This document shows, piece after piece, positions 11,673 through 24,700 of a stretch of DNA of 64,000 nucleotides (positions within the stretch are counted from its first letter, which is position 1; every line of letters begins with the position of its first letter). The notes beneath the pieces are model-generated. The model was given only the letters and a program-made list of their open reading frames with translations. It made no database searches and was not told where the DNA came from. Source of the DNA: Trichoplax adhaerens (lineage: Eukaryota; Placozoa; Uniplacotomia; Trichoplacea; Trichoplacidae); the NCBI RefSeq assembly GCF_000150275.1, contig NW_002060943.1, forward strand, positions 10,683,064-10,747,063. Direction: 5' to 3'. Made by a program: the position numbers and the translations under genes.

Positions 11673-14600
11673 ATGGCAGACGACGGCGGCAGCTATGTTG
11701 TCATTGGAACGCCATTTGAAGTATTAGATGAGAATGAGCCTCGTAAAAAGCCTATACCGATTCATGAACAAGTAGTGAAGGATGAAAAAGGGCGTAGGAG
11801 ATTTCATGGAGCTTTCACTGGAGGATTTTCTGCTGGCTATTTTAATACAGTTGGAAGTAAAGAAGGTAATATTGAATCAATGTAAAATGCTTTCTGTCTA
11901 CTTCTTCCTTGATGTCCCTACAGTCTAGCTACAAGACGTACACACGTAATATAGGATAGTTTATTTCTGAAATAGGATGGACACCATCTGCTTTCGTTTC
12001 TTCACGTTCTGATCGAAAGGATAAAATGCCAGTTTCCAGTAACCCAGAAGATTTCATGGATGCTGAAGTAAGTAGCATCAGTAGCACATCATCGCGCACT
12101 ATGTTATGCATGCGTACAGTTGCAAATTTACTCTTTCTAGCACGCGTACTGCAGCTATGCAATGTAGCAACGAATTCAATGTATTTGAATTGTATTTTCT
12201 GCGATTAGGATTTTGAAGATTTCGGTATAGCACCTAAAAGGGTAACTGTTAAAGAAAAATTTGCTGGTTCAGAATTGGAATTCGCTGGATTGAGGCAGCA
12301 AATCGCTTCTGAAAATAACATTCTAAGCGAGAATATTTTGCAAGATTTAATATTACCCGCAAAGTAGGACTTGCGATAGCTTGCTGGATATTGCTTGCAA
12401 TGAGATTCCTATGCTTATACGTTTTGATGCCGTAATAAACCTATAAACTTATTATTTATACTCTATATCCAAAATACTGAATGCCTATCTGACTTTGTAT
12501 TTGTGATATACTCGTATAGTAGAGTAGAGAGCATTGATGTGATCAGTAATCGTGAATGACTATTTTTATACTGTATAATAACATGATGACATTCATAATT
12601 AAATAGGTTGCCTATTGGAGAGAAATTAATGAAAAAAATGGGTTGGAAAAAGAATCAAGGTGTTGGCCCTAGAGTTAATTACAAGAAAAAGACTGGTATG
12701 ACAGATGAATTACCACAATTTTACCGTAAAGATTGCTTTGATGTTGTCCTGCTATTTGTAGACACACGTATTAATCACATATTTAATGTTCTGTATAATT
12801 GCGAAATGCTTTTAGGCAGTACAGATATAGGCATTGATAGCGAATTCGATGTAAGTTATCCAAAATGTAATATATTTGATACAACCTTCGCTACAATTGT
12901 ACACAAGTATTAACAATTTTTACCTTGGTATCTCAAATGAAAAATTCAAATTACAGCATTTACAACTAATATATGACTAAAAGTACCGTATACAATTTAT
13001 CATTCCACAATAATGCACGCAGAATACACTACGTGATGATCCTTACTCGAAGGGAATATTGTTTGCTCCAACTGACACTGTCAGCGTATCTTATGAAATT
13101 AAAGATGATCAGAAAGGTCTTGGATATAAAGGATTAAATCCAGCCGATGTATTGGGAATAACCGGTGATATAAATTTATCAATCCCATATAAATCTGCAG
13201 ATAAGAGAAAAGGAATCACAGGACAGGTAAATTCTACGACAAATATCTTAGGAGTTTCGAAGTCATGGTCTAATTATGTACTTTTTATTTTCCCTTAGGC
13301 GTTTGGTGTAGGTGCACTTGAAGAAGAAGATGATTCAATATATTCGATTGATAATATGACAAATTATGATACTATTCTTAATGATGAAAGTTATAAAAAT
13401 GATTCGCATCAGAAGATTGCCGTCAAGAGTGCGTAAGAGATTCATCATATTTCTTAACTTTTATTATCGCTTTTTAGGGAGATTATGGATATTTTCTGAC
13501 AATATGCTTTAGTTACTATGTCTGAAATACTTCACTAGATAATATACGTATGTCATCTGTTGCCAATATGTACACTGTCTTGAATACATTTTTTATAAAG
13601 TTGTGAATTTAGTTAAAAATAGATCACACGGACGGCATCAGCTTGAAGGCTTTTTACTTGCTGATCGATCACAATCTCCTACTAAGGTTATTGCTCTAGA
13701 GCCCAGCCCATCAGTCATACATTTTTTGATATTAACTGTATCGAACTCTAACTACTAACGTAAGGAAGAAACATTTCCAATAGCTTACGCTACCTATTCT
13801 TTTCCAAATGCAGAAATTCTTACCTCCAGAATTGCCACATGAATATAGGCCTATTCATATTTTTAAGGATGATGTTCCAGTTACTGGTTCATCAGATAGT
13901 CGACATAGCATGTTGAGCACACAAAGAGGGCAGCTTTTGGGCGAACAACCAATTGAAGGTAACGTGCAAATTGGAAATTTGCTACGATTTATCAATAAGT
14001 CCTGTAGGAATATGTATAAAATAAAGTTTGATTTTTTACAAATTTTTATTTAATAAATCTGTTAGGTCCATCTCAATCAATAAGTGGCCTTTTATCAGAA
14101 GATGATAAAGTGCGCCTTACGAATATTAGTAAAGCGACCGCATCGATTAACATGATGTATACTTACTCTAACCAATTTTCGGATTATTTATTTTTGCCAC
14201 GCTCCAAGATATTATTTTTTGCTCGGCTAAAAGTTTTACCAAATATTTACGCAGGAATCAGGAGATGCAATCACAGTCAGCTAACCACCGATCTCAACAG
14301 CAAGGTTTCAACTGTTTAGTTATAAATTTTATTGCATTCTCAAATATTTGCAAGTACGATAATAAACATAACTCCCTAAAAATATGAATACGGATAGATG
14401 ACAGTAAAATTACAGAATGGGAAAAGGAGCAGGAAAAAGAAGATTTTGCTCGAACAGCTAAACGATTTGAAGTATTAGGAAAAGCTATGGCAGCACGATT
14501 TACATCGTCACGATCTTACACGTGTGGCGATGAAGAAATAACCACTATAAGCGATCAAACTGAAGAGGTACTACGATTTAATAAGATAACACATTGACTA

Positions 14601-16672
14601 TTTCGTTACTGCAAGGCTTTAGATTGATTTCTTAAATGTGTAAGGTTGTAATTAATTAAACACCTTTTTTCAGGATTCCGATTCAAGAGACCGTGCTAAA
14701 GCTGCTTCAATGAAGTTATTTGGAAAGTTAACCCGAAGATCTTTCGAATGGCATCCAGATAAATTACTTTGTAAAAGATTCAATGTTGCAGATCCATTTC
14801 CGAGGTATGAGTTCTTGTTCGTACTTACTAACAGTTATATAAAATTTGCTGTAATACCCATAGTTGACATTACTGTTAATATTTTCCGATACGGTAACCT
14901 TATTTGTAATGGTGTTAATCAAGATCTTCGAAGATTGGTATCCCACAAGGGAAACTAGAAAAGCTTTCCATTAAAGACACTAGTACCTTTCTACAAGCTG
15001 TATCTTTTCAACATCCATCTGATGAACTTGAAAAGCAGAAATTGGACTCTAAACAAAGCAATGTGGATAACGAAGTAATATCGACTGATGGAAATCAGTT
15101 ATCGCAAAATCCCAGCATGAGAACGGACACGGAACATGACCTTATCATTGTAAGGGTGCAATTGACTGAATATATCGCAGTTATAATAAAATACCCAAAT
15201 CGTTCGAAGAGAAATCCTATGATGATTTAAACTTGAGATACAATTTCGTGCTCTATGTTATACAATAGCTTAATGTCAAGATTACTCTACTTAAAATTGT
15301 ATTTAAGATTTAAGGTAAGCACTCCTGATTTTAATTTGTAACATGTTATCTACGCTTGTAATGTAGACGGGTAATAATGACAATAGTAACATCGAGGACG
15401 ACCACCCACCCATAGATCTCTTCAAGGCAATTTTTGCCAGCAGCGACTCATCTGATGCTGGTGAATCAAGTGCAAATGAATCTTCTGACACAAAGGAACT
15501 ACTACCTTCATCATCAGAACGCGGTGCGATAGCTAATATCAATTTGACTAGCCCAGCGACTGTTCAAATAAAGGTAATAGGTTGATTTAGTTATAATGTC
15601 TGAAATGCCTCATGAATCTAGAGTGTTAAAAGATACAGTACTTGATATTTTTCTTGATAAGTGTTAATATGACGGACGTATAGCGAACTAACAATGACAT
15701 CATAACGGTCTAAAAATTTTAACTTTCTTATTTGGCGTTACTGGGCAGGTCGAAATAGACATCCCGACGGTATCTACAAATGCTAGTGTATGTTTACGTA
15801 AATCAACTTACGGTATTATACTGTAATAACAGTACAGTACATTACTACCTACAGGACTCCTTAAAGATAAACATGCCAAGATAAACATGATTAAACAGCG
15901 CTATAAGCTGATACATTTTTCGATTTTTCAGAGGAGGTAAATTCGACAACAGAAAAATCTTATTATGGACCTGCACTTCCTCCTATCTCAAGTTTACCAG
16001 GTTGCCTTTACTAGATTAAAGAAATTATGTTATAAAAGAAAAGCATGTATTGATATTGGACTACATTACATTTTTGTAATTTTCTTACGTAATTAATTAC
16101 TTTAGCTGAAAATGTCTCTGAGAGTAAGTTATTTGGTAAATCGAATAAGCATTACAAATCACACGAGCATAAGCACAAGAAGCACAAGCACAAACATAAG
16201 AAAGTAAGTCAACTAATGAATCTTAATTCCTTACGGAATTATCTGGCTATCCCTGCTTACGCTCTATGTCTCAATTACTTTTTTCTTTACAAATACTTAA
16301 CTGAAATAAAGTATATCGCAAATAGTTACCAATCAATTCAAGCAAATACGCTGTACTACTCTATTGTTGTTAATGTAGCTTATGCTCACGATGAGCCTCA
16401 TTAATAGTTGCTGTATTTTATATAAAATATACATTATAGTAACCGATACTGTGGAGTGTTATTTCATTACGTTTAGTTATTGTGCTGTAGCTATAAAGTA
16501 GTAAATAACTATAACATATCAATAATAATACTTTTCCAGCCCTACTTTCTTTTTCTGATCCCTTATTATTTTATGAAACTATCAAATTGGTTGTTTATTC
16601 TTATTTACTTAATAAACAAAAAATACTGTATTTTATTACTAGATAAAAAAGAGTAAAAAAGAAAATCGCTAG
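11673..16672 (+). CDS. GPATCH1: G-patch domain-containing protein 1
   Basis: GPATCH1 is a nuclear splicing factor; G-patch proteins bind and stimulate DEAH-box helicases (DHX35 is the reported partner). The ATG at 11673 begins [20 protein letters not shown], followed by the highly conserved [20 protein letters not shown]. Exons that keep phase: 11673-11865, 11976-12067, 12209-12363, about 12608-12850, 13023-13226, 13298-about 13434, 13623-13686, 13814-13958, two exons between 14067 and 14313, 14398-14567, 14674-14804, 14924-15149, 15367-15573, 15749-15787, 15934-16010, 16106-16203, 16643-16672 (TAG). Landmarks are the G-patch ([11 protein letters not shown]), [40 protein letters not shown], the acidic/serine segment around [17 protein letters not shown], and a His/Lys-rich basic tail ([11 protein letters not shown]). 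The part of exon 4 after the G-patch (about 12730-12850) does not resemble the family and may hide a further intron. A polyadenylation hexamer AATAAA follows at 16902. Confidence 0.93.
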
Positions 16673-18987
16673 AAAAAAATAACCGAGGAATCTTTGCAGT
16701 ATGTAGTTATTTGAGAAACTCAATATAGCGTAAAATATGTACATATTGTTATTTTTTAGAGACTGATATAAAATGGCCTGGCTAACTTTATCAACATTTT
16801 GCTGTTGTTGGTATATTTTTCTTTTTGTAATTGTAAATACATTTAACCGCCTTAAATTGCATGAATTATATATTGTATAACGATGTCAACTATAAAATAT
16901 TAATAAAAGATTATCTTTTTTTATTACACAACATACAGACGTAATACTGTATACAAGCATACTGTACAAATGTAAATGTCTTACATGTGCTGTAAATTCT
17001 TTCGATCTTTATTTGTTGAAATTTTCATGTACAGTGTAGCGCACTGAAGACCAAAATCATAATAATTGTATAAATCCGTTATGTACAACTAATCGTACGT
17101 ACGTCATACTTTCAGATACTGTATATGTATAATTGATGCAATAAAGGATATTTTGTGTTCGCCTGGAATCTAGCCGTAAATCATGGTTTTTTACAGATCT
17201 CACTGAAAAACTAATCGTAATTCAAAAAATGCGATACGTATACTATATATTCAGTACTCGAATTAACTGTAAATTCACATTCCGTCCTGTTTTGAAGTGT
17301 ACATCATAATGTTTGCTTGAGGGTACTATCTTGCTACTGTGTTTGTTTTAGCGTTAATATATACATATTATGGGCATTATGCCTTTAAGATTTGACCCTT
17401 GACAGAAATTTTCGTGCTTGCTAATTAAAAGCTTGTCAACTACCATTTTAATTGTTATATATGTAGTACGTACGGTATACACGTATAAATATGACCAATA
17501 ATTAATGCGAAGTAAACTTATTTGTGTACTAGCCGATCGCACGTGTACTGTAGCTGCACATTGGTAACAAATTAAAGAGTTGTAAATTTTCCGCTATTTA
17601 TTAAATTGATCCAAACTCGGTATCACCGCGCTAGACGACAATCTCTACCATTTTATAGACTGTCGTTAGTTGTAACTTGCTGTACAGTATTTCCCGTACT
17701 GCTGTGATCTTCTTGTTTAGTTTTAATTACCATACTAAAAAGTTTATTGTAATACGTTCGTATTGACATTAATTTCAATATAAGAGACATGGTATTACAA
17801 GCTTTATTGCTGCTCGTTCACAGTTTCAACTGATACCGATCATAAATCTAAAGGGTATTTATAAGTAAACACAGCCGAAAAGAATACAAGATATATAATA
17901 TAGGAGGGCAAGATAAACTAATACAAATATTCATTTGCCTTTTTTAACTATTGTGCTATAGCATGGAAAAGAACTTGGTTTTCTTCCACAGTCAATTGTG
18001 TTACCACGAGTTAATAAAAACTAAAAATGATGTTCAGAATAATATTAAGATACAAAGTGGTCATAAAAATTGTGTCTTCGAGACAAATGAAACTTGTAAC
18101 CATCGCACAGTATAGCTTCAAGCTTAAAACGGTATTATAGTATAATTGAGTGAAAGTTGATACATTAATCAAACCATCACCGTTTGCCTCCAGTATAAGA
18201 CGTGATAAAAACGAAAATGAAACATAACTTGATTAAAATAATTATTCTTGTCATGTCCTGTTTTTAAACAATCAACATCAGAAACTTTCCAACATTTACT
18301 ACTGTATGCACTGCATATATTCATTCATAGGTGCATTGTAAGTGTAATATCGTAAATAATAGTAAATCATAAAATCAAGTAAATGATTACTACGACGGCT
18401 ACTGTATCCTAAAATAAACGATTATATCCATAATCATTGAAGTCTAAAAAAATCTAATAGCTCAAGAGAAGCGTTGCATACGAGAAACAAAAAGTCTATC
18501 GATTCTATGAGACTGTTTTAGAATTATATCAAGTTATAGTCAAATAAACTGATAAAACAATAATAAAAAATACAAAAGTACTAACAACCGCAAGTGAAAG
18601 ATTTGAGATGATACTGTAATTATAATCGACAAGCAACGCAATTCATTCAGAACGATGTGAATTAAATGGACTGCGTTAGAATTATTCATTAATCAGATGA
18701 CGAGTGACAAATTTTCATTAAAAGAATTTCGCAAAAAATTATAAAAAAATTACTCTAATTTCAGTTCTACTCTATTAATAATCAAAAGCCTATAATAGTA
18801 ATCGTACTACTATTTAGAATCCTTACAATCAATTGAAGTTAAATACTATTGATCATATTAAACAAAAAAAAGAGGCTGGAAAATAACTAAGTAGGTCTAG
18901 ATCTATGCAGTCAATTACTATAATACGGTAATATGACTTCTTTTTCCTTTCAGGGATGATATAATTAATGAACAGGATGATGAATGC
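16673..18987. other. Convergent 3' region between GPATCH1 and TRIM71
   Basis: No coding sequence is recognised. The interval should hold both 3' UTRs; AATAAA at 16902-16907 is a likely GPATCH1 poly(A) signal. I looked for let-7 seed matches (GAGGTAG on the plus strand) between 17.5 and 18.99 kb, since bilaterian LIN-41 mRNAs are let-7 targets, and saw none. Confidence 0.5.
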
Positions 18988-21450
18988 TTAAAATATTTGT
19001 AATCGATTATTACCAAAATCAACAACAATAATTAATCCCTCCGGCGTTACAGCAATACCTGATGGCCGATCAAGGCAACCATCGTTGATGCCATTGCTGC
19101 CAAACTTGCATAAAAAGTTACCGTTACTACCAAACACTTGAATCCGATGATTTCTAGAATCAGCAACGATGATATTACCTTCTGGATCGATCGTCACACC
19201 TTGCGGTCGTAAAAACTGACCATTATTTGAGCCTTCGGTACCCAAAAATCGAGCAGTCTTAAAATCTGAATTTACAACCAATAAACGATGATTATTAAAG
19301 TCCGTTACGACTATGTTGTCTTCGTTATTAAACGCTACACCGCGTGGTGAATCAAAATGCTTCCATAATGCACCTTCAAAGCCGTATTTATTAAGAAATA
19401 AACCATCAGGCGAGAATAACTGTATGCGATGATTACGTGTGTCAGAAACTAAAATTTGATCTTTACTATTGACTGCTACATCCCATGGATAATTAAACTG
19501 CCCATTTTTATTGCCTTTTTCACCAAATTTCAAGCAAAATTCCCCTTCAAAAGTAAAAATTTGAATACGATGATTATCTTTATCTGCAACTACAACTTGA
19601 CCACGACCATTTGTAGCTACACCTGCAGGCCGATCAAATTGGCCATTGCGTTGACCAGGTGTACCAAATTTACGAAGGAATGTTCCGTCTGGATTGAAAA
19701 TTTGAATGCGATTATTACTACGATCTGCAACGATAATATATCCATCAGGATTGACTGTAACACCCCAAGGACGACATAGCTTGCCATCGTCTTCACCTTC
19801 ACCTCCAAAGACCTTAACCGGAGCGCCAATGTTTAAATAGTTGCGACCATTGCGTACACATACAGTGTAGGGACTATTACTAATGTGAGTACCACGAACG
19901 GTCACAGAAACGATATGACTACCTTCGACCATAGGACGATAAGATACTAGATAGGTTCCATTTTCTTGATCAGATACATTGGCACAGTAAAGCGTAGAAT
20001 CCGGCGCTTGGATTAACACATTAATAGGATCGCCACCAATTCGACATGGATCACCATGATGATCGCGAGCCTGGATAGTGAAATAAGCCATTTTCCCGGT
20101 AATGGCGCGAATCGTACCGTCACCGGAAGCAATTGTTAACGGCGCATAAGCACTACTAGTGACATTACCCGAGCAAGTCAAGGCTGTGAGTAAAGCTGAA
20201 TCTGGTGCTGTAAATGTTACATTATCATCTTCATGTGGCTGCAGTTGACACTTAGTATTTCTTAACTCATTAATCTGTGAGATGATAGTATCCTTGCAGT
20301 TGAGTACTTCAACTTGATTACCATCTTGTAGTACACGTTCTACTTTCCGACAGGTTGATACAGTGGCTGTCAAGTCAGTTTTCAACTTCTCCGTTTGTAA
20401 ACGCAACATTTTACCCTTAACTTGACGAATTTTTTCAACTCGACGTAATAACTCTCGTTCTCTTTCCTCTAATGCTACCATATGCCTTCTAAAGGTAGAT
20501 CTAATCAAGTTAGTTATAGTATGACAGCGAGTTTCGATACGCTCAGTCATATCTTGACTTTGAGCTATCGCAGCTTCAAGTTCGTCAACGCCGCTTAAAG
20601 CTTCTGTAAGGGCTCTGCAGACTGTTGGTAAGCAACTCTCCATGCGCTGTTGTAAATCACATATAATATGGTCTTTATGATTCGATGACGGTAGCAATTC
20701 TATATCAGAGAATCTTTCTTCGTTACCTTCCAACATGATATTATTATCTAGGCAACCCTGACAAACAGGAGTCGAGCAAGTTTCGCAATAGTACGACAAC
20801 GGGGTATTGTCATGAAACCGGCATGATACCGAACTTCTAATGATCTTTTCGTACTTATTACTCTCTATACTACGTGGCTGTTGATAGTCATGTAGTGGTA
20901 CAATGTAATGATTGCGAGTCAAGCGTAGTCGTTGATGTTCTATAACGCAATTATTGCACAAAAATTCGGAACAAACTTGACATCTTGAACTAGCCAAGAC
21001 GCCATATTGACAATGAGAACATTTTAACTGACTCAACGGTCTCATATCCAATGTGGCGGTCACCACGTTAGTAACGGTAGCGTTCGTACTACGGTAATCA
21101 TCGTTGTGATTGGCAACAGTCGTAGGTAAAATCGAATCTAATATTTTATCCATAAACATGTCGGATGGTAGACCATCGATGTCACCATTCGATAATGCAG
21201 CTTCGTAATGACAAGTGGGGCATGTTAAGAGATGGCCGTTATCCGCTTTGGCCATAATTGTCTGTAAGCAATTCTTACAAAATGAATGCAAGCATGGTAG
21301 AACTTTAGCGTCTCGTAATGGCCCGTAACAAATCGAACAAGTTGACAAATGAAGCGAATTGCTTCCTCTCCCATCTTCGTTTACCACCTTGTTGTTGATT
21401 GTCGTCGCCATACCGTCATACATTGCATACTGTGATACGGTCGACACCAT
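18988..21450 (-). CDS. TRIM71: TRIM71/LIN-41-like E3 ligase (RING, B-box x2, filamin, NHL)
   Basis: A single uninterrupted 820-residue frame. Order: C3HC4 RING at about 38-81 (CSICYGPLRDAKVLPCLHSF), a first B-box at about 143-190 (CSHCQ...CQVCSEFLCNNC), a second B-box at about 210-270 (CRFH...CETCSTPVCQGC), a coiled-coil segment to about 370, a filamin/ABP280 domain at about 430-535 ending NSPYTVCVRNGRNY, and six NHL repeats at about 541-820. The NHL repeats are very close to vertebrate TRIM71, for example RPAGVA, ADKDNHRIQIFTFEGEF, FNYPWDVAVNS and KYGFEGALWKHFDSPRGVAF, and the protein ends after the sixth blade (VDFGNNRLQIF). Two B-boxes plus filamin and NHL is the LIN-41/TRIM71 layout; TRIM2/3 carry only one B-box. 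In animals studied, LIN-41 binds mRNA stem-loops through the NHL propeller and represses translation in stem and progenitor cells. Later in-frame ATGs (residues 10 and 14) are possible starts. Confidence 0.93.
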   Translation of the reverse strand: MVSTVSQYAMYDGMATTINNKVVNEDGRGSNSLHLSTCSICYGPLRDAKVLPCLHSFCKNCLQTIMAKADNGHLLTCPTCHYEAALSNGDIDGLPSDMFMDKILDSILPTTVANHNDDYRSTNATVTNVVTATLDMRPLSQLKCSHCQYGVLASSRCQVCSEFLCNNCVIEHQRLRLTRNHYIVPLHDYQQPRSIESNKYEKIIRSSVSCRFHDNTPLSYYCETCSTPVCQGCLDNNIMLEGNEERFSDIELLPSSNHKDHIICDLQQRMESCLPTVCRALTEALSGVDELEAAIAQSQDMTERIETRCHTITNLIRSTFRRHMVALEERERELLRRVEKIRQVKGKMLRLQTEKLKTDLTATVSTCRKVERVLQDGNQVEVLNCKDTIISQINELRNTKCQLQPHEDDNVTFTAPDSALLTALTCSGNVTSSAYAPLTIASGDGTIRAITGKMAYFTIQARDHHGDPCRIGGDPINVLIQAPDSTLYCANVSDQENGTYLVSYRPMVEGSHIVSVTVRGTHISNSPYTVCVRNGRNYLNIGAPVKVFGGEGEDDGKLCRPWGVTVNPDGYIIVADRSNNRIQIFNPDGTFLRKFGTPGQRNGQFDRPAGVATNGRGQVVVADKDNHRIQIFTFEGEFCLKFGEKGNKNGQFNYPWDVAVNSKDQILVSDTRNHRIQLFSPDGLFLNKYGFEGALWKHFDSPRGVAFNNEDNIVVTDFNNHRLLVVNSDFKTARFLGTEGSNNGQFLRPQGVTIDPEGNIIVADSRNHRIQVFGSNGNFLCKFGSNGINDGCLDRPSGIAVTPEGLIIVVDFGNNRLQIF

Positions 21451-21738
21451 ACGTTCAACGTTTCTTTTTTGTCTTGATCAATCGAACTTTTTTATCACGA
21501 ACGAATCGTGCAAACAAAACGAAAAAAATGACTGTTAGTTATAATCAATTCACTCTTTCGTAAGCTGTATTCAGAATACCGTATATATGTATATCGTACC
21601 ATATATATACGCAACAGATATACAGTACTGTATAGCATTGCTTTCTTCGTTCTATATATAGTACTATTCGTATAACATACATATACGGTATACTGTATAA
21701 CTTGTTCGTAAATTGACCCAGACACTGTGCGTTATATA

Positions 21739-24700
21739 GGCATACTATATAAGCGTACTGTACAGTACAGTACTGAGTGTACTGGTAGATTTTACGCGCG
21801 GTGAGAGATTATTATTACCGTATTGTAGACTTGTAGTGTTATATTGATCGATTGTGCGGTACTGTATAACATATACACAGAATATTTTATTATTTTTTAG
21901 ATATCAAATTTTTTTCAATAAGGTGGACCCGGTGATCCAGTAGTTCAAACTGCGTGATATGCCTTAATTTGTTCAATTGGTAAGTAATAATGTTGTTCAA
22001 CAAATCCAAATCGACAACTGTACGGTTTAGAAATACGCTGGATAAGAAAGAAAAGAGAGAGAAAAAAAATGTGTTGACAAATTGTCCAGCTAAATTAATC
22101 AATAGCGTCAACGAAAAATAGCTTTAAGATGTAGAAACAACCTATTGTTCGTCAAGGCCAGTATGTCGCCATGTGCAAGTAAATGGTTGACAATAAAAAA
22201 TTAGTCGATGTATTTTCCTAGTTTAGCAGTAATGCAATGAGATGATCATCTCAAATGTCAATCATTTTTGAATAGAAAATACCGCGCCCAATCATTGGGC
22301 GGTATCAAATCCTCAAACATGTTCGTAACACCTCATTCTGTCAATTAAAATCTTATCCAACCAATAGGCATCAGTATAAAATCAAAACAATACTTACAGC
22401 GTATATCTATCAATCAAAAAATTTGCAATCGTTCAACAAATAAACATACCAATTACTTACTCAAGTACAGAGCGCGTAAGTTTTCTTCTCGTATTTTAAA
22501 GATGTTTGTCCAGTACCTAACACTATGTTTTACAGTGCTGCACAGATCACTACAGCTGTATTCATTGTTCTACAATACAGTACTGTACTGTACAGCATAG
22601 CGAGTGCGCTGTTAGACTACAGTATTGCAGTATCAGTTCATAGAGTTCTATATACAGTTTCTCGCAAGTCAAAATCAATCAAATAGCTGTCATGCGCTGT
22701 ACTAGACGCATATAGTACTGGCTTTTTCCTTTACGTAACAGTGCAGTACAGTACAAGTATAATATATATATGTACTGTATATATTGACATACATTATAAT
22801 GTACTGTACAGTACAGTAGAGTAGAAATTAAGATTAAGATTTAAGATTTATATCCTTGCCGTAGAATATTCATGATACTGTACTTTACGTAGTATAAAGA
22901 TACAGTGCCTATAACTGACACGTTTTCAAATACATTATCTACTATACTGTATAGCCTAGCAGTTAATACTGATAATGTTGCACATGCAAAAATGACAATA
23001 ACCAACGCAAGGCTTAATTGGGAAAGTATCACAGTGTGCGTCTTCCAAAATAAAAAGGATAGTATAAATAAATAAATAAGCCAAAACGTCCTAATGTCCG
23101 ATCCGTCAGATTCTGCATTATACTGTACAGTACTGTACAGTATAGATAGTATGAGGAAAAATACTGTTTTATAAAGATGATTTAACCTTAATAACCTTCG
23201 GCAACTAACACAGAAATATAAAAATATAGTACTGTACAGTACTGTACAATTGTACATGCATATTATAATCAATCAATCAATTTAATATACGGTACTGTAT
23301 TAACATACAGCACCGTAGACGCATACAGTACTGTACTGTATATTCATCATACTGTATTTATTCACAAACAATTACTGTACTGTACAGTACTGTACAGTAC
23401 AATCAACTATCAACAATCGTCTGACAAAAATGTACACGCATGTAATCAAATCAAATACAGTCTAGCCACTGTCTAGTAAGCCACTGTACTGTACAGTGTA
23501 CAGTATGTACAATGTACAGTACACTACAGTACGAATAAAGTACTGTACAGTTGTGTTCTCGATACGCAGTGCACTGTAGCAATTATACTGATGCGTACAG
23601 TACAGTCAGTGTGCAGTACAGTACTGTATATGAAATTTAATTTACTGTAGAATAGCCTTTGACCAGGTTTCGGTACTGTACAAGTGATGATAATAATTTT
23701 TGTACTCTACGTGCCGTTAAAACCAGAATAATTACTTGTGTACAAACGCAAATGCCATTTTTTTAATATAAGCAGCGTTTAAACTGCATTTATATTGAAT
23801 TTCCATATTTACTTTCAATGCCATAACAAAAATACGCGTACAGTATACTGTACTGTACGTATAAAACTAGCACTATGGAAGTTTACAGTACCTGAAATCC
23901 AGCGCGGACAACCTACAGTATGAGTCTAAGATGAATGAGAGATTTAGTGCTTAGAGTGAATTACATTTTTTGCATATTATACTGTATTACTTTTATTCAT
24001 CGAGCCACGCTTATAAACAAGTTTCTGGATTAAAATTTATTTAGCAACGGCATAGCAATACAGTTTACTGTATAACAGTACTGTATAACGTACATGTGAA
24101 TAAATATCTAATAAATATCTAATATCTGCAGTATACTGTACTGTGCTGTAAACAATAGCTTCAAGTACAGTACAGCTGTACTGTACTATAGCAGCCTATG
24201 ACACCGAATATCGGTTTAAAGCTACAATAAATAAATAAATATCTACTATCAGTTACAATTGCTTTGCTTACTACTGTACAGTTTACATAGTAGATTTACC
24301 AATCTAACCAATCCAGTCCTCAATGAATATTGTGCATTTATGGTCTTTTATTTATATGCTTGCGTAACTAAATAGGAAATCTATAACGAGATCACAATCA
24401 CAATGAACTTAGTGTTCAATTGAAAAAGCATGATCGCTGAGTACAGTAACCATACAGCAACATCCATTGTTCAGCTAATTACATTAATTAATTAATTTCG
24501 AGAGGAAGCAAGGAATTCAGTGTGACGAATGACAGCCGACAACAACCAGTCAACGAAAATTATGGGTTGGCGCATTTTTTCTTTAGGATAAAAGATACAT
24601 TATATTATATCAACACGAAAGAACTCCAATCCTTAAAAAAATTTTACATATCCTATAAAATCCCCCTATAAAATTTCATACTGCGACAGCGTTTTATCTT

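Noticed and set aside
19456-19829. Antisense ORFs inside TRIM71
   Set aside because: They are frame shadows of the NHL-repeat coding sequence on the other strand.
22841-23272. 143-codon minus-strand ORF
   Set aside because: It is built from palindromic repeat words and AT-rich sequence, with no domain, conserved motif or splice context.
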